The notes: generated by a model not told the origin, from the letters alone. Shown: positions 48,625-60,277, counted from the stretch's first letter. The stretch: 64,000 bases of DNA from Caryophanales bacterium (GCA_902363455.1 CABJAC010000005.1:78888-142887), one strand, 5' to 3'. A program made the numbers and translations.

Positions 48625-50364
48625 TCAGCGCAAAATTGCCGGGAAAAGTACTTTTTTCCGTAACACTTCATAAATTCCTTGCGGCGTAATCCGGACATAC
48701 GGCAGGTGCGTCGACGCCAAGAACAAGAGTGTATAAATGGGATCTTCATACTGATAGCCGCGTGCGAACAAAGCTTCCCGAAGTGCCGTTTCCTGCACAA
48801 TCAAATCTTCGAGCGGTAAATCGGACGTTTGCCCCATCAAGGTCAATGGAACTTCTGCGATTACTTCCCCCTCATCGACAAGGACGACACCGCCACCGAA
48901 TGACTTCATCCGTTCAAAGGCAATCTGCATGTCTCGTTTCGATTTTCCGATCAATAAGATATCGCCGCTGATCGAATACGAACTGACAAGTCCGCCGACA
49001 TGCGTCGCAAAGTTTTTTAAGACCGTATTCAGACGCCATTTGCCTTCGCGGTCGATGAGCATCAAAAATGACTCATCACATCCGGCGGGTAATACCTGCA
49101 TGCTTGTATCATGTTCGACTTGATACAGCTTCATGATGACCGAATTGACCATTTCAAGACCAACCGGCATGCTGAAGGAAAAGTCTTGTTCCGTCAAATC
49201 AATTCCCACCTGTGAGGCCGGCATCAAATCGATTGCCCGATCCAATGCTTCGACCGGATAACACGGAATATCGTTTTTCCGGACCCAGGTGCCGCGGGCT
49301 ACGACATCGACCGGCGTCGGCTTCTCTTTTGCCTCAAGGATGTTTAAATGCGCAATCCGTCCGGGTGCGATACTGCCAAGCAGATGGTCAAGGTTAAAGT
49401 GACGCGCTGCGTTATACGAAGCAATCCGGTACGCTTCCTCCGGAGCAATCCCCGCGGCAAGCATCAATCGGATGGTCTCGTCCATCAGTCCGGCTTTATA
49501 AAAGGATGGAGTCGATCCATCTGTCGTCACGAGCACCTTCTCATAGTTCTGTAATCCCGCTTCGACGAGTCCCGCAAAAATATCCGGTAAGTCGGGACGA
49601 ATCGACGAATACCGGATCGTCGTCGTGTAGCCGAGTTCAAGACGGGTCAGCGCTTCTTCGACCGTCATCGCTTCATGGTCACTTGTGACACCGAACAGAG
49701 CCATTTTCGTCAATGTCTTGGCAGAAGCACCCGGAAAATGTCCTTCAATCGGCTTGCCGAGCTTCATCGCATCCTGCATCCATTGCAACAGCTCGTCATC
49801 GCCTTGCGACAAACGCGGCCACCCTGTTAATTCACCGGCTTGGATGACTTGGGGATGCTTCAGCCATGCTTGAATCCGTCGGTTATCAATCGTGATGCTG
49901 TCGGCATCCAGTTCCGTTTGAGCGTCGAGTCGTGCCCACCAGTACATCGATGTCGGCAGGTCTGCCAGTGCGTCAACCTGCGCAAACGCTTGCTCCGTCG
50001 GTTCTAATAAAAGCAGCATATTATCGTTGACGAGTGTCGTCGTGCCGCGTTCTGCCGCAAATTTTGCGAGAGTCGCCGGATTGTACAACTGAAACGGATG
50101 GGCATGCGGTTCGATGTAACCGGGGACGATGAATTTGCCCGTCGCATCGTAGACTTCATCTGCCGTTTCCGGCATGTCCGGTCCGACGTAGATGATTCGG
50201 TCGCCGCTGATCCAAATGTTAGCCGTCCGCCATGCTTTGAGTCCTTGATTTAAGTACGTCGCATTTTCAATCACGAGTGTAGGTGCAAGCTTTCCGTTGA
50301 TGACCGCTTGATGCGTGCGGACTTCTGTTTTCGTCCATGGGGACCGTCCACAATTTTTTTTCAT
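48625..50364 (-). CDS. yerA: Adenine-deaminase-like amidohydrolase YerA
   Basis: 579 residues, paralogue of Ade. The HxH ligand pair is retained (YIEPHAHPFQLY, about 88) as is TSDHEAM, but the ADPHEIAN block of true adenine deaminases is replaced by VNDNMLLLL and FCTDDKH by VTTDGST. Metal binding and chemistry may therefore differ; adenine deamination should not be assumed. C-terminal half is conserved (GGGVVLVDEGEVIAEVPL). GGAGG RBS. It follows purD as in B. subtilis but has its own promoter with a cre-like site. Confidence 0.88.
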   Translation of the reverse strand: MKKNCGRSPWTKTEVRTHQAVINGKLAPTLVIENATYLNQGLKAWRTANIWISGDRIIYVGPDMPETADEVYDATGKFIVPGYIEPHAHPFQLYNPATLAKFAAERGTTTLVNDNMLLLLEPTEQAFAQVDALADLPTSMYWWARLDAQTELDADSITIDNRRIQAWLKHPQVIQAGELTGWPRLSQGDDELLQWMQDAMKLGKPIEGHFPGASAKTLTKMALFGVTSDHEAMTVEEALTRLELGYTTTIRYSSIRPDLPDIFAGLVEAGLQNYEKVLVTTDGSTPSFYKAGLMDETIRLMLAAGIAPEEAYRIASYNAARHFNLDHLLGSIAPGRIAHLNILEAKEKPTPVDVVARGTWVRKNDIPCYPVEALDRAIDLMPASQVGIDLTEQDFSFSMPVGLEMVNSVIMKLYQVEHDTSMQVLPAGCDESFLMLIDREGKWRLNTVLKNFATHVGGLVSSYSISGDILLIGKSKRDMQIAFERMKSFGGGVVLVDEGEVIAEVPLTLMGQTSDLPLEDLIVQETALREALFARGYQYEDPIYTLLFLASTHLPYVRITPQGIYEVLRKKVLFPAILR

Positions 50365-50386
50365 GAAAGCTCGACCTCCTTTTTAT

Positions 50387-50439
50387 ATGAAAACGCTTTC
50401 TTATAGTTCTTATACTAAAATGTTACCGGAAAAGTTTCA
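50387..50439 (-). promoter_or_regulatory. yerA promoter and cre-like (CcpA) site
   Basis: On the minus strand TTGAAA, 17 nt, TAGTAT (the -10 at 50417-50412). A cre-like 16-mer (50387-50402, core TGAAAACGCTTTC) matches consensus at 15 of 16 positions and lies just downstream of the likely start, where CcpA would act as a roadblock. Confidence 0.55.
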
Positions 50440-50523
50440 AGCTTATTCGTCGTCAATTCGATTCATTTCGCCAAATTAACACAAAACTGCCACGGAAGAC
50501 AAGTAGCGTTCGCCGTGTTGTTC

Positions 50524-50568
50524 AAAAAAAAGACCGGTCCTCCCTCAATGATGTGAGAGGAACCGGCT
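50524..50568 (-). terminator. Terminator of the purine operon
   Basis: CCGGTTCCTC / GAGGGAGGACCGG hairpin with a long T-run on the minus strand, 17 nt after purD. It separates the pur operon from yerA. Confidence 0.88.
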
Positions 50569-50584
50569 TGTTGCAGTTAACAAA

Positions 50585-51841
50585 TCATATCGTACGAAAT
50601 GCTTTTTTGGCGATATCCGTCCGGTAAAAGAAGCCGGTCCGGTCAAACGAATCGAGTCCGCGGTAAACGGTCGATACGGCTTGCTCCATGTCTTTTGCTT
50701 TAGCCACACAGACAAGGACACGTCCTCCGGCCGATAAGATGACCTCGTCATCGCCTGCGACCGTTCCTGCATGGAAAATGAGAACATCAGAGCCGATCGT
50801 CGACGTGTGAATAGGATGCCCCGTAATCGGTTGTTCCGGATAACCGTTTGCCGCGATGACAACACCGACGACCGCTTCATCCGACCAGACGACTTCGGGA
50901 ATGTCACCTTGCATCAATGGCATGATGACGTCAAGCAACTCCGTCTCGAGCCGTGGCAGAATCACTTCTGTTTCCGGATCACCGAAACGGGCGTTGAACT
51001 CAATGACGGATGGTCCGCGACTCGTCAACATCAGACCCGCATACAAAAAGCCGGTAAACGGAATCCCTTCGCTTGCCATCTGCTCTACGAGCGGACGGAT
51101 GACACGTTGCATCGCTTCTTCCGTCACAGCTTGTTCGTCAAATTGCGGCAAGGGACTGTACGCCCCCATTCCGCCTGTATTCGGACCGGTATCCCCGTCA
51201 AAGGCCCGTTTATGGTCTTGCGACAACACCATCGGAATGACGGTTTCTTCGTGTACGAATGCCATCAGTGAACATTCTTCGCCGACGAGACATTCTTCAA
51301 TGACGACACTGCTCTGCTGACCAAAATCACCGGCAAAAACCTCATCGACTGCCTGAATCGCCTGATCCGTCGTTGTTGCAACCGTTACACCTTTCCCTGC
51401 CGCGAGGCCGTCGGCTTTGATGACGATCGGCGCCCCTTGCTTGCGGATGTAGGCATTTGCTTCCACCGCTGATGTAAAGACGGCATAGTCGGCCGTCGGA
51501 ATACCGGCCCGGTCCATCAAGGCTTTAGCGAATTGTTTACTGCCTTCAATCGCCGCCGCTTCGCGTGACGGTCCAAAAATCTTTAGTCCAGCTGCTTGAA
51601 ACGCATTGACGATTCCGAGCACAAGCGGTCCCTCTGGTCCAACAATCGTCCAGTCAATCTGCTCATCCCGTGCGAACCGAACCAATTCTTCAATTGCGTC
51701 TTCCCGGATCGGCACACAGACCGCTTCCGTCATTCCGACGTTTCCGGGTGCTGCATAAATCGTCTCGACCCGGACATCCTGTGCCAATTTCCATACGAGT
51801 GCATGCTCGCGTCCACCTTTACCGACTACTAATACTTTCAT
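50585..51841 (-). CDS. purD: Phosphoribosylamine-glycine ligase
   Basis: 418 residues, ATP-grasp ligase making GAR from phosphoribosylamine, glycine and ATP. VLVVGKGGREHALVWK start, GPEGPLVLGIV, GLAAGKGVTVA, HKRAFDGDTGPNTGGMGAYSP (about 212) and FNARFGDPETEVILPR (about 285). Last gene of the operon, 15 nt after purH. Confidence 0.97.
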   Translation of the reverse strand: MKVLVVGKGGREHALVWKLAQDVRVETIYAAPGNVGMTEAVCVPIREDAIEELVRFARDEQIDWTIVGPEGPLVLGIVNAFQAAGLKIFGPSREAAAIEGSKQFAKALMDRAGIPTADYAVFTSAVEANAYIRKQGAPIVIKADGLAAGKGVTVATTTDQAIQAVDEVFAGDFGQQSSVVIEECLVGEECSLMAFVHEETVIPMVLSQDHKRAFDGDTGPNTGGMGAYSPLPQFDEQAVTEEAMQRVIRPLVEQMASEGIPFTGFLYAGLMLTSRGPSVIEFNARFGDPETEVILPRLETELLDVIMPLMQGDIPEVVWSDEAVVGVVIAANGYPEQPITGHPIHTSTIGSDVLIFHAGTVAGDDEVILSAGGRVLVCVAKAKDMEQAVSTVYRGLDSFDRTGFFYRTDIAKKAFRTI

Positions 51842-51856
51842 TCGGATCGCCTCCGC

Positions 51857-53377
51857 TTAGTGTTTAAAATGACGCACGTTCGTAAAGATCATCGTGATGC
51901 CGTGTTTGTTGCAGGCATCAATCGATTCTTGGTCGCGAATCGAACCGCCCGGTTGAATGATCGCTGTAATTCCTGCTGCTGCCGCTGCCTCGACCGTATC
52001 CCCCATCGGGAAGAATGCATCCGAGCCCATTGCGGCACCAATTGCTTTATCACCGGCTTGTGTAATCGCAATATTTGCTGAACCGACACGATTCATCTGC
52101 CCGGCACCGACACCGACCGTCACTTCATCTTTTGCAATGACGATGGCATTCGATTTGACGTGTTTGACGGCACGCCAAGCAAGTTTTAAGTCTTCCCATT
52201 CGGCTGCCGTCGGTTTCCGGTCCGTTACGACACGTGCTGACGCATCATCGAGTGTCTCATCGTCACTGTCCTGCACAAGCATGCCGCCGGCGACTGCCGT
52301 ATAACGAATCGCTTGGACACGTTTGACATCCAGTTCGAGTAAACGAAGATTTTTCTTCGCTGCAAGCAACGTAAACGCGTCTTCCGTAAAGGAAGGAGCG
52401 ATGATGATTTCGAGAAAAATTCCACTTAACTGTTCTGCTGTTGCGAGATCGACTTCGCGGTTCAAGGCCACGATTCCACCAAAGATCGAGACCGGATCGG
52501 CTGCATGCGCCCGGCGGAAGGCTTCGTCGATTGTCGGACCAACCGCGACGCCGCACGGATTCATATGTTTGACAACGACGGCTGCCGCTTCACGGAACTC
52601 ATCGAGAATCTCAAGCGCTGCATTGGCATCCTGAATATTGTTGTAGGACAATTCTTTGCCGTGGAGTTGCTTCGCGGAAGCGAGTGATGCCCCGCGGTAA
52701 ATCGGTGTTTTGTAAAAGGCGGCTTCCTGGTGTGGATTTTCTCCATAACGCAGATCCTGAACCTTCTCTAGCGTGATCGTCAACTGATCCGGGAACTTTT
52801 CGCCTGTCTGCGTCAAGAAATAGTCGGCAATCAAAGCATCGTAAGCCGCTGTATGGCGGAACGCTTTTGCTGCCAGCTTTTGACGCGTTTCAAACGTCGT
52901 CCCACCAAGATGAATCTCCTGGATGACCGCCTGATAATCTGCCGGATCGACGACGACCGTCACGGCGGTATGATTTTTTGCGGCAGAACGAATCATGCTC
53001 GGTCCACCGATATCAATATTCTCGATCGCATCCGCATAAGAGACATCCTCATTCATGACTGTTTCTTTAAACGGATACAGATTGACGACAACAAAATCAA
53101 TCGGTTTGATTTGTTGCTCGGCCATCTGTTCGCGGTGGCTTTCAAGATCACGACGTCCGAGCAATCCACCATGGACCATCGGATGAAGGGTTTTGACCCG
53201 ACCATCCAGCATCTCCGGGAATTGTGTGACTTCACTGATACCAATGACCGGAAGTCCTGCTGCTTCAAGGACTTGATGTGTCCCGCCTGTCGAAATCAAT
53301 TCGATCCCGGCTTCATGCATCGCCTGCCCCAGTTCGACGATACCTGTTTTGTCTGATACGCTGATTAACGCTCTCAT
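51857..53377 (-). CDS. purH: AICAR formyltransferase / IMP cyclohydrolase
   Basis: 506 residues, bifunctional. N-terminal IMP cyclohydrolase ([39 protein letters not shown]) and C-terminal transformylase ([43 protein letters not shown] [22 protein letters not shown]). Catalyses the last two steps to IMP with 10-formyl-THF. ATG 53377 overlaps purN's TGA (ATGA). Confidence 0.97.
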   Translation of the reverse strand: MRALISVSDKTGIVELGQAMHEAGIELISTGGTHQVLEAAGLPVIGISEVTQFPEMLDGRVKTLHPMVHGGLLGRRDLESHREQMAEQQIKPIDFVVVNLYPFKETVMNEDVSYADAIENIDIGGPSMIRSAAKNHTAVTVVVDPADYQAVIQEIHLGGTTFETRQKLAAKAFRHTAAYDALIADYFLTQTGEKFPDQLTITLEKVQDLRYGENPHQEAAFYKTPIYRGASLASAKQLHGKELSYNNIQDANAALEILDEFREAAAVVVKHMNPCGVAVGPTIDEAFRRAHAADPVSIFGGIVALNREVDLATAEQLSGIFLEIIIAPSFTEDAFTLLAAKKNLRLLELDVKRVQAIRYTAVAGGMLVQDSDDETLDDASARVVTDRKPTAAEWEDLKLAWRAVKHVKSNAIVIAKDEVTVGVGAGQMNRVGSANIAITQAGDKAIGAAMGSDAFFPMGDTVEAAAAAGITAIIQPGGSIRDQESIDACNKHGITMIFTNVRHFKH

Positions 53378-53949
53378 ACGTTTGCCTCCTCTTTCATCCA
53401 CTCTTCGATGACTTGCGGATACAATCTGTGCTCCACCTGCTGAATCGCTTGTTGGAGCGTTTCCCGTGTCATATTCTCTGTAATCCGAACTGCTTCTTGT
53501 GCCATGATCGGTCCTGTATCCATGCCTTCATCGACTATATGAATTGTAACACCTGTGATTTTGACTCCGCCACGAAATGCTTGCCCGATTGCATCTTTTC
53601 CCGGAAAAGCCGGAAGCAGAGATGGGTGGATGTTGACGATTCGCCCCGCATAATGCGACAGCAGGACATCCCCGATCAACCGCATATAGCCGGCTAAGAT
53701 AATCCGTTTCACGTCTCGTCGCTCTAGTTCAGCGACGATTTCGCGCTCGAACGACCGTTTATCCGGATAGTCTTTGGCCGTGAAGACAAAGACATCACAA
53801 CCGCGTGCGCGTGCCCGTTCAATCACTTTCGCTTGTTTTTGATCACAGACGACGAGTTCAATCGTAGCCTGCAGACGTCCTTCTTCAATCGCTTCGAACA
53901 ATGCTTCGACATTACTGCCACTTCCCGAGGCAAAACAGGCGATTTTCAT
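53374..53949 (-). CDS. purN: Phosphoribosylglycinamide formyltransferase
   Basis: 191 residues. [12 protein letters not shown] phosphate-binding loop at the N-terminus, the [12 protein letters not shown] region, [16 protein letters not shown] with catalytic Asn-His, and [22 protein letters not shown] with the catalytic Asp. Uses 10-formyl-THF to make FGAR. Overlaps purM and purH by 4 nt each. Confidence 0.97.
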   Translation of the reverse strand: MKIACFASGSGSNVEALFEAIEEGRLQATIELVVCDQKQAKVIERARARGCDVFVFTAKDYPDKRSFEREIVAELERRDVKRIILAGYMRLIGDVLLSHYAGRIVNIHPSLLPAFPGKDAIGQAFRGGVKITGVTIHIVDEGMDTGPIMAQEAVRITENMTRETLQQAIQQVEHRLYPQVIEEWMKEEANV

Positions 53950-54980
53950 TGATCGACTCCATGGATGCGGACGCCCGGCTCATCCGTGACTGTCCCAATC
54001 GTATAGACTGTCTCATTTTCACGGGCAAGGCGTGCCGTGACGGCATCGACATCTTCCGGTTTAACGATCATCATGTAACCGATGCCCATGTTGAAGACGT
54101 TGTACATATCGTGACGCGGCACGTTTCCGGCTTGTTCGAGCCAATCGAAGACCGGCAACGTCGGCCATTTTTTCGGGTCAAACGTCGCACCGCATCCTTC
54201 AGGAAGAACACGCGGGACGTTTTCGTAAAAACCGCCGCCGGTAATATGGACCATCGCCTGAATTTTTTCTGTTTCGAGGGCCGCTTTGACCGCTTCGACG
54301 TAAATCCGCGTCGGCATCAGTAACGTATTGCCGATCGTACTGCCGAACATCATCAACTCATCTTCGTATCGCAGACCACTTTCGGCGACGATCTTCCGGA
54401 CAAGTGAAAAGCCGTTCGAGTGAACGCCGGACGAAGCGAGACCTAAGATGACGTTTCCCGGTTGAACGTGTTCTCCTGTGATCAATTTTTGTTTTTCGAC
54501 GGCACCGACCGCGAATCCGGCGATATCGTATTCACCGTCTGCATACATCCCCGGCATTTCTGCCGTTTCCCCGCCGATCAATGTACAACCGGACTGGACA
54601 CAACCTTCGGCAACACCGGCGACGATCCGCTCGATTTTAGCGGGAACCGCTTTTCCGAGAGCGATGTAATCGAGGAAATAGAGCGGTTCCGCCCCTTGGA
54701 CGATGATGTCATTGACACACATCGCAACACAATCAATCCCGATCGTATCGTGCTGGTCGAGGGCGAAGGCAAGCTTCAGCTTCGTCCCGACGCCGTCCGT
54801 ACCGCTGACGAGGACCGGTTCTTTCAGATTCAATTGGCTGAGGTCGAACATTGCACCGAAACTGCCGAGTCCCGTCATGACTTCTTTGCGCATCGAGCGG
54901 GCCACGTGTTTTTTCATTCGAGAAACGGATTCGTATCCTGCCGTCAGGCTGACACCTGCTGCTTCGTATTGTTTACTCAT
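53946..54980 (-). CDS. purM: Phosphoribosylformylglycinamidine cyclo-ligase
   Basis: 344 residues, AIR synthetase. [68 protein letters not shown], and [18 protein letters not shown] are diagnostic. I chose ATG 54980 (MSKQYEAAG), 8 nt after GGGGGA; five extra residues upstream lack an RBS. 19 nt after purF. Confidence 0.97.
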   Translation of the reverse strand: MSKQYEAAGVSLTAGYESVSRMKKHVARSMRKEVMTGLGSFGAMFDLSQLNLKEPVLVSGTDGVGTKLKLAFALDQHDTIGIDCVAMCVNDIIVQGAEPLYFLDYIALGKAVPAKIERIVAGVAEGCVQSGCTLIGGETAEMPGMYADGEYDIAGFAVGAVEKQKLITGEHVQPGNVILGLASSGVHSNGFSLVRKIVAESGLRYEDELMMFGSTIGNTLLMPTRIYVEAVKAALETEKIQAMVHITGGGFYENVPRVLPEGCGATFDPKKWPTLPVFDWLEQAGNVPRHDMYNVFNMGIGYMMIVKPEDVDAVTARLARENETVYTIGTVTDEPGVRIHGVDQ

Positions 54981-54999
54981 GCTTTGTTCCCCCATCTGT

Positions 55000-56409
55000 T
55001 CAAAGTTTGGCTTCTAGTTCTAATGCACCGATTGGTGTTGGATATTCGCCTGTGAAACAAGCCGTACATTGACCTTTTAACGGACCATCAAACGGGCGGT
55101 CGATTGCATTGACCATTCCGTTGACCGTCAGAAACTCAAGTGAATCGGCTCCGATTTCCCGGCAAATCTCACTTGGTGTCAAGCGGGCGGAAATCAGTTC
55201 ATCTTTTGAGGATGTATCGATCCCGTAAAAACACGGATTGGTGATCGGTGGTGCCGTGATGCGGACATGGACTTCGGTTGCCCCGGCTTCCCGTAACAGT
55301 CCGACGATGCGGCGGCTTGTCGTCCCGCGAACGATTGAATCATCGACCATGATGACCCGTTTGCCGTTGACGACACCCCGCAGCGCCGATAACTTCATCT
55401 TGACACCGCGCTCGCGGAGTTCTTGTGACGGCTGAATGAACGTCCGACCGACATAACGGTTTTTGATCAAACCCATTTCATACGGGATGCCGCTCGCTTC
55501 CGCATACCCGATGGCAGCGGAAATACTCGAATCCGGGACTCCGGTGACGACGTCTGCCTCGACCGGTGCTTCTTCGAACATCTTTTTGCCAAGTGCTTTT
55601 CGTGCCGTATGGACGTTGACCCCATCAATCATCGAATCGGGACGGGAAAAGTAGATGTATTCCATCGAACACATCGCCCGCTCATGTGGTTCCATATACT
55701 GACGCGATGACATGCCGGACGTTGTGATGGTCACGAGCTCCCCAGGCTCGATATCCCGAATGAACTCGGCGCCGACGATGTCAAACGCACACGTCTCGGA
55801 CGAAAAGACAATTCCGCCGTCCGGTGTTTTCCCGAGCGACAACGGCCGCAGACCGTGCGGATCGACGGCGACGTACAATGTATCTTCCGTCAAGAACAAG
55901 AACGCGAACGCGCCGACGAGTCGGGCCAGACTATCGGCAATCCGGTCTTCAAGCGTCGGCAACTTACTCCGCTTGACGAGGTGAGCGACAACTTCCGTAT
56001 CACTCGTCGTTTGGAAAATCGCTCCCTCTGCTTCAAGTAGATGTTTTAACGAATCGGCATTGACGAGGTTCCCGTTGTGCGCAAGCGCCAAGTCGCCCGT
56101 CCGTGATTTAAAATGGAGCGGTTGTGTATTCTCGAGCGTATTTCCCCCGGCCGTCGAATAGCGGACATGTCCGATGGCGTGGTGCCCGGATAAAGAATCC
56201 AGGGTTTCTTGCGAAAAAACTTCCGTGACGAGCCCTTGTCCCCGATGCGGCAGGAGCAGTTTGCCGTCGCTTGCGACGATCCCTGCCCCTTCCTGTCCCC
56301 GGTGTTGCAGGCTGTGGAGTCCGTAATACGCCAGTTGCGCCGCTTCCGGTTGTCCGAAAATCCCGAACACCCCACACTCTTCATTTAATCCTTTGATGTC
56401 ATATAACAC
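55000..56409 (-). CDS. purF: Amidophosphoribosyltransferase
   Basis: 469 residues, committed step from PRPP and glutamine. The N-terminal propeptide [11 protein letters not shown] precedes the nucleophile Cys12 (CGVFGIFG). PRPP loop [16 protein letters not shown] (about 345). Four cysteines matching the [4Fe-4S] ligands of the Bacillus enzyme are present ([21 protein letters not shown]). The start codon is GTG at 56409 with AAGGGG at 7 nt, inside the end of purL (25-nt overlap), so translation is coupled. Confidence 0.97.
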   Translation of the reverse strand: MLYDIKGLNEECGVFGIFGQPEAAQLAYYGLHSLQHRGQEGAGIVASDGKLLLPHRGQGLVTEVFSQETLDSLSGHHAIGHVRYSTAGGNTLENTQPLHFKSRTGDLALAHNGNLVNADSLKHLLEAEGAIFQTTSDTEVVAHLVKRSKLPTLEDRIADSLARLVGAFAFLFLTEDTLYVAVDPHGLRPLSLGKTPDGGIVFSSETCAFDIVGAEFIRDIEPGELVTITTSGMSSRQYMEPHERAMCSMEYIYFSRPDSMIDGVNVHTARKALGKKMFEEAPVEADVVTGVPDSSISAAIGYAEASGIPYEMGLIKNRYVGRTFIQPSQELRERGVKMKLSALRGVVNGKRVIMVDDSIVRGTTSRRIVGLLREAGATEVHVRITAPPITNPCFYGIDTSSKDELISARLTPSEICREIGADSLEFLTVNGMVNAIDRPFDGPLKGQCTACFTGEYPTPIGALELEAKL

Positions 56410-58604
56410 GCGATCGCCCCTTCCCAGTCGGCTTGCAGTGTTGAACGTGTCGCTTCGATGAGTGTATCGCTTGTCTTGATTTGCAGGATGTCTTGATCCG
56501 TGACTGTTCCCAATTTGTGAGCACCCGTCTGTTGGACGAAGGCGGCTTCCTGTTCCGGCTTCACCGTCACGACGAAACGTGATTGCGATTCACTGAATAG
56601 ATTTAGTGCCGGACCGTCAAATGTCACGTCAAGACCAAGCATCGTTCCGAATGTCATCTCGGCTAAGGCAACGGCGAGACCACCTTCTGCCACGTCATGG
56701 ATTGCTGTGACTTGTCCCGCTTGAACCGCCGCTTGCAAGGCCAGTAACCGCTCTTGTTCGACGGCTAAATCAATGTGCGGTGCTTTCCCGAATGATTTTT
56801 CGAATTGCAGGTACTGCAGCTCACTGCCGCCGAATTCTGCTGTCGTTTCTCCGAGCAGGTAAACAGCGTCGCCTGCTTGCTTGACGTGTTGTGTCGTAAT
56901 CCATTCGGTCTGTTCGTGAAGACCGACCATTCCGACGACCGGCGTCGGATGGACTGCTTTGCCGGCAGATTCATTGTATAAAGAGACATTCCCGCCGATG
57001 ACCGGCGTCTCGAGCACACGGCACGCTTCTGCCATTCCGGCCGTCGCTTGCTGTAGTTGCCAGAAGCCTTCCGGTTTATCCGGATTCCCGAAGTTCAGGC
57101 AGTCGGTGATTGCCAGTGGTGTCGCACCACTCGCAACGATGTTGCGGGCTGCTTCGGCGACAGCAATCTGTCCGCCGACGAATGGATCGAGGTAAACGAA
57201 ACGGCTGTTGCAGTCTGTCGTCATCGCGAGTGCTTTGTTCGTTCCGCGAACCCGGATGACGGCTGCATCGGAACCCGGTGCGACGACCGTTGACGTTTGA
57301 ACCATATGATCGTATTGGTCGTAGACCCAACGTTTTGAAGCAATCGTCGGCTGTTTGAGCAAGGCACGCCATGTCTCGACCACATCGTCAACGACTGGTA
57401 ACGTTTCCTCCATCGTTTGGAACTCTTCATAATATGCCGGGACACGGGATGGTTTGTTATAGACCGGTGCTTCTTCCGCGAGCGCATCAACCGGTACTTC
57501 AGCGACGATCTTGCCGTGGTGGACCAAACGAAGGACTTTTTCGTCGATGACTTCTCCGACGTGCACCGCATGAAGTCCCCATTTGCTGACGATCGCTTCG
57601 ATTTCCGATTCGCGTCCGCGTTCAACGACCAGCAACATCCGTTCTTGTGATTCCGATAACATCATTTCATAAGCTGTCATGCCTGTTTCCCGTTGCGGTA
57701 CATCATCCAGATGCATCTCGATGCCCATACCGGCTTTCGAAGCCATCTCGGCTGACGACGATGTCAGTCCGGCGGCTCCCATATCCTGCATGCCGACAAG
57801 CGCCGGATGACCAACGATTTCAAGACAGGCTTCGATCAAGAGTTTCTCCATGAACGGATCCCCGACCTGAACGGCCGGACGTTTTGCTTCCGTATCTTCC
57901 CCAAGATCTTCTGAAGCAAAGGTCGCCCCGTGAATCCCGTCGCGTCCGGTTGCGGCTCCGACGTACATGACCGAGTTCCCCGCCCCTTTGGCGAGACCCT
58001 TTTGAATGTCTTCATGGTTGATCAAGCCGATACACATCGCATTGACAAGCGGATTGCCCTCATACGAATGATCAAAGCCGACTTCTCCTCCGATTGTCGG
58101 AATCCCGACACAGTTCCCGTATCCGGCAATTCCAGCGACCACTTGTTCAAACAGTTGATTGACACGCGGTGTACCGAGGTGACCGAACCGAAGCGAGTTC
58201 ATCAAGGCGACCGGACGGGCTCCCATCGAAAAGATATCGCGGATGATCCCACCGACACCGGTCGCTGCCCCTTGGTACGGTTCGACGGCTGACGGATGGT
58301 TGTGACTCTCGATTTTAAAGACGACGGCTTGATTGTCCCCGATGTCGACGACACCGGCTCCTTCACCCGGACCTTGCAGGACGCGTGGACCTGTCGTCGG
58401 AAACTGACGTAACACCGGCTTCGACGTCTTGTACGAACAGTGCTCCGACCACATGACGGAAAATAATCCGATTTCTGTGTAGTTCGGTTGGCGTCCGAGT
58501 AAGTTGACGACCATCTCATATTCCGCGTCGCTCAGTCCCATCGTTGCGTAGATCCGTTGTTCCTGAATTTGCTCCATCGTTGGTTCAGACTGTTGTTTTA
58601 ACAT
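56385..58604 (-). CDS. purL: Phosphoribosylformylglycinamidine synthase subunit PurL (small type)
   Basis: 739 residues, the ATP-binding synthetase subunit of the three-part FGAM synthase. Signatures: [23 protein letters not shown] (about 55), [39 protein letters not shown] (about 83-120), [29 protein letters not shown] and a C-terminal [15 protein letters not shown]. Starts at ATG 58604 with GGGGGC, overlapping purQ by 20 nt; works with PurS and PurQ. Confidence 0.97.
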   Translation of the reverse strand: MLKQQSEPTMEQIQEQRIYATMGLSDAEYEMVVNLLGRQPNYTEIGLFSVMWSEHCSYKTSKPVLRQFPTTGPRVLQGPGEGAGVVDIGDNQAVVFKIESHNHPSAVEPYQGAATGVGGIIRDIFSMGARPVALMNSLRFGHLGTPRVNQLFEQVVAGIAGYGNCVGIPTIGGEVGFDHSYEGNPLVNAMCIGLINHEDIQKGLAKGAGNSVMYVGAATGRDGIHGATFASEDLGEDTEAKRPAVQVGDPFMEKLLIEACLEIVGHPALVGMQDMGAAGLTSSSAEMASKAGMGIEMHLDDVPQRETGMTAYEMMLSESQERMLLVVERGRESEIEAIVSKWGLHAVHVGEVIDEKVLRLVHHGKIVAEVPVDALAEEAPVYNKPSRVPAYYEEFQTMEETLPVVDDVVETWRALLKQPTIASKRWVYDQYDHMVQTSTVVAPGSDAAVIRVRGTNKALAMTTDCNSRFVYLDPFVGGQIAVAEAARNIVASGATPLAITDCLNFGNPDKPEGFWQLQQATAGMAEACRVLETPVIGGNVSLYNESAGKAVHPTPVVGMVGLHEQTEWITTQHVKQAGDAVYLLGETTAEFGGSELQYLQFEKSFGKAPHIDLAVEQERLLALQAAVQAGQVTAIHDVAEGGLAVALAEMTFGTMLGLDVTFDGPALNLFSESQSRFVVTVKPEQEAAFVQQTGAHKLGTVTDQDILQIKTSDTLIEATRSTLQADWEGAIACYMTSKD

Positions 58605-59268
58605 GATGTGCCCCCTGTTTGACGAGTGAAGTGAATAACTTAAGTCCATCCGTTCCGCCGGTCAGCAGCTCAACTGCCCGTTCCGGGTGTGGCATCATGC
58701 CGAGAACGTTCCCGGCTTTATTCGTGATGCCGGCGATATCGCCGCGTGATCCGTTCGGGTTATCGGTATACGTAAAGGCAATTTGTCGGTTCGTCTGTAA
58801 CATCGCATACGTTGCATCGTCACAGTAGTAGTTGCCTTCTCCGTGTGCGATCGGAATCGTAATCGTTTCTTGCGCTGCATAATCCGAAGTAAAACGCGTC
58901 TCATTGTTTTCGACTTTCAGTTCAACCGTCCGGCACATGAACTTCAGTCCCGTATTGCGGTGTAAGACACCCGGGAGAAGCCCGGCTTCAACAAGAATTT
59001 GGAACCCGTTGCAGACGCCGAGGACCGTTTTGCCTTCTGCCGCAAATCGTTTCACTTCCTCCATGATTGGTGAGAATTGAGCGATCGCGCCACACCGGAG
59101 ATAGTCACCGTAGGAGAAGCCGCCCGGTAACAGGACGCCGTCGTATCCTTCAAGGGACGTTTCTGTATGGAAGACGTAGTCCGCTTCTTCACCGAGTGCG
59201 TCTTTGACAGCATGATACATATCTAGATCACAGTTCGATCCGGGAAAAACGATGACGGCAAACTTCAT
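58585..59268 (-). CDS. purQ: FGAM synthase glutaminase subunit
   Basis: 227 residues, class I glutamine amidotransferase: [27 protein letters not shown], catalytic Cys in [15 protein letters not shown] (about 87), His-Glu in [10 protein letters not shown]. Supplies ammonia to PurL. Overlaps purS by 4 nt. Confidence 0.97.
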   Translation of the reverse strand: MKFAVIVFPGSNCDLDMYHAVKDALGEEADYVFHTETSLEGYDGVLLPGGFSYGDYLRCGAIAQFSPIMEEVKRFAAEGKTVLGVCNGFQILVEAGLLPGVLHRNTGLKFMCRTVELKVENNETRFTSDYAAQETITIPIAHGEGNYYCDDATYAMLQTNRQIAFTYTDNPNGSRGDIAGITNKAGNVLGMMPHPERAVELLTGGTDGLKLFTSLVKQGAHHVKTTV

Positions 59269-59513
59269 ACGGTCGTCACCTCTTCTACGTCAAAACGGTA
59301 ATCTTCCATCACAGTGTTGACGAGCAGTTTTTGACACATCTCATGAATCATCGCGTCCGTTGTCTCATCTGAAACGAGCAACTCGATCCGCTTGCCGATC
59401 CGAACTTCTTCGACTCCCGCAAAACCAAGCTGGCTGAGACCGCCTTTGACCGCGACACCTTGTGGATCTAAAATACTTTCTCGTAATGCGACCGCTACTG
59501 TAACCTTTTTCAT
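59265..59513 (-). CDS. purS: FGAM synthase subunit PurS
   Basis: 82 residues: [42 protein letters not shown] is diagnostic. Dimeric bridge between PurL and PurQ. GGGGG RBS; ATGA overlaps on both sides. Confidence 0.96.
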   Translation of the reverse strand: MKKVTVAVALRESILDPQGVAVKGGLSQLGFAGVEEVRIGKRIELLVSDETTDAMIHEMCQKLLVNTVMEDYRFDVEEVTTV

Positions 59514-60217
59514 TGTCCGTTTCCCCCTAGGCGATTGAATAGTGTTTGGTATGTGTCGATGAGTGATCCGATATTGCGGCGAAAAACATCTTTGTCGAGG
59601 TGTTCGCCCGTTTCCTTATCCCACAACCGGCATGTGTCAGGTGAGATTTCGTCTGCCAGCAAAATTTCGCCGGCCGGTGTTTTACCGTATTCCAGTTTAA
59701 AGTCAATGAGTGTGATGCCTTTGTTATCAAAGTAGGGACGCAAGACGTCATTGACACGATGTGCTTCCTGTTCAAGCTGTAAAAGCTCTTCTGTAGTCGC
59801 AATCTTCAGTAAATTAATGTGTGCCGGTGTGACAAGCGGATCACCTAAGCTGTCATCTTTATAATAAAACTCGACGATCGGCGTCTCGAGCACCGTTCTT
59901 TCTTCGATGCCCAGCCGTTTACTGAGGCTGCCGGCGACGACGTTTCGCACGACGACCTCAAGTGGAATAATGGTGACACGACGTACGAGCTGTTCGCGCT
60001 CCGATGTCCGTTCAATGAAGTGGGTCGGAATTCCCGCCGCTGCGAGAACCTCAAAAAAGTGGCTCGTCAAGCGGTTGTTCAATTCTCCTTTACCGGCAAA
60101 CTCTGCCTTCTTCTCTCCATTAAATGCTGTTGCCTCGTCTTTGTAGACGATGCGGAGCACATCCTGCTCCTGCGTCGTGTATAACCGTTTCGCCTTGCCT
60201 TCATAAAGTGGTTGCAT
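59510..60217 (-). CDS. purC: SAICAR synthetase
   Basis: 235 residues: LYEGKAKRLY start, YKDEATAFNGEKKAEFAGKG, PLEVVVRNVVAGSLSKRLG (about 83), FKLEYGKT and LADEISPDTCRLWD (about 190). Joins aspartate to CAIR. First gene after a 60-nt gap that carries a GC hairpin. Confidence 0.97.
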   Translation of the reverse strand: MQPLYEGKAKRLYTTQEQDVLRIVYKDEATAFNGEKKAEFAGKGELNNRLTSHFFEVLAAAGIPTHFIERTSEREQLVRRVTIIPLEVVVRNVVAGSLSKRLGIEERTVLETPIVEFYYKDDSLGDPLVTPAHINLLKIATTEELLQLEQEAHRVNDVLRPYFDNKGITLIDFKLEYGKTPAGEILLADEISPDTCRLWDKETGEHLDKDVFRRNIGSLIDTYQTLFNRLGGNGQ

Positions 60218-60277
60218 CGATTTCGTCCCCCATGATCCTAAGATGTAGACGGGAGCCGAGCTCCCGTCCCAGGTTGA
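60218..60277 (-). promoter_or_regulatory. Intra-operon GC hairpin between purB and purC
   Basis: A perfect 9-bp stem, GACGGGAGC/GCTCCCGTC (60248-60256 with 60260-60268), with a 3-nt loop and no T-run. It is the only gap of size in an operon otherwise built on overlaps; likely an RNA processing or stability element. Confidence 0.6.

Noticed and set aside
54462..55055. 197-codon open frame antisense to purM/purF
   Set aside because: Mirror of well-conserved purine genes; composition is Arg/Cys/His-rich as expected for an antisense shadow.
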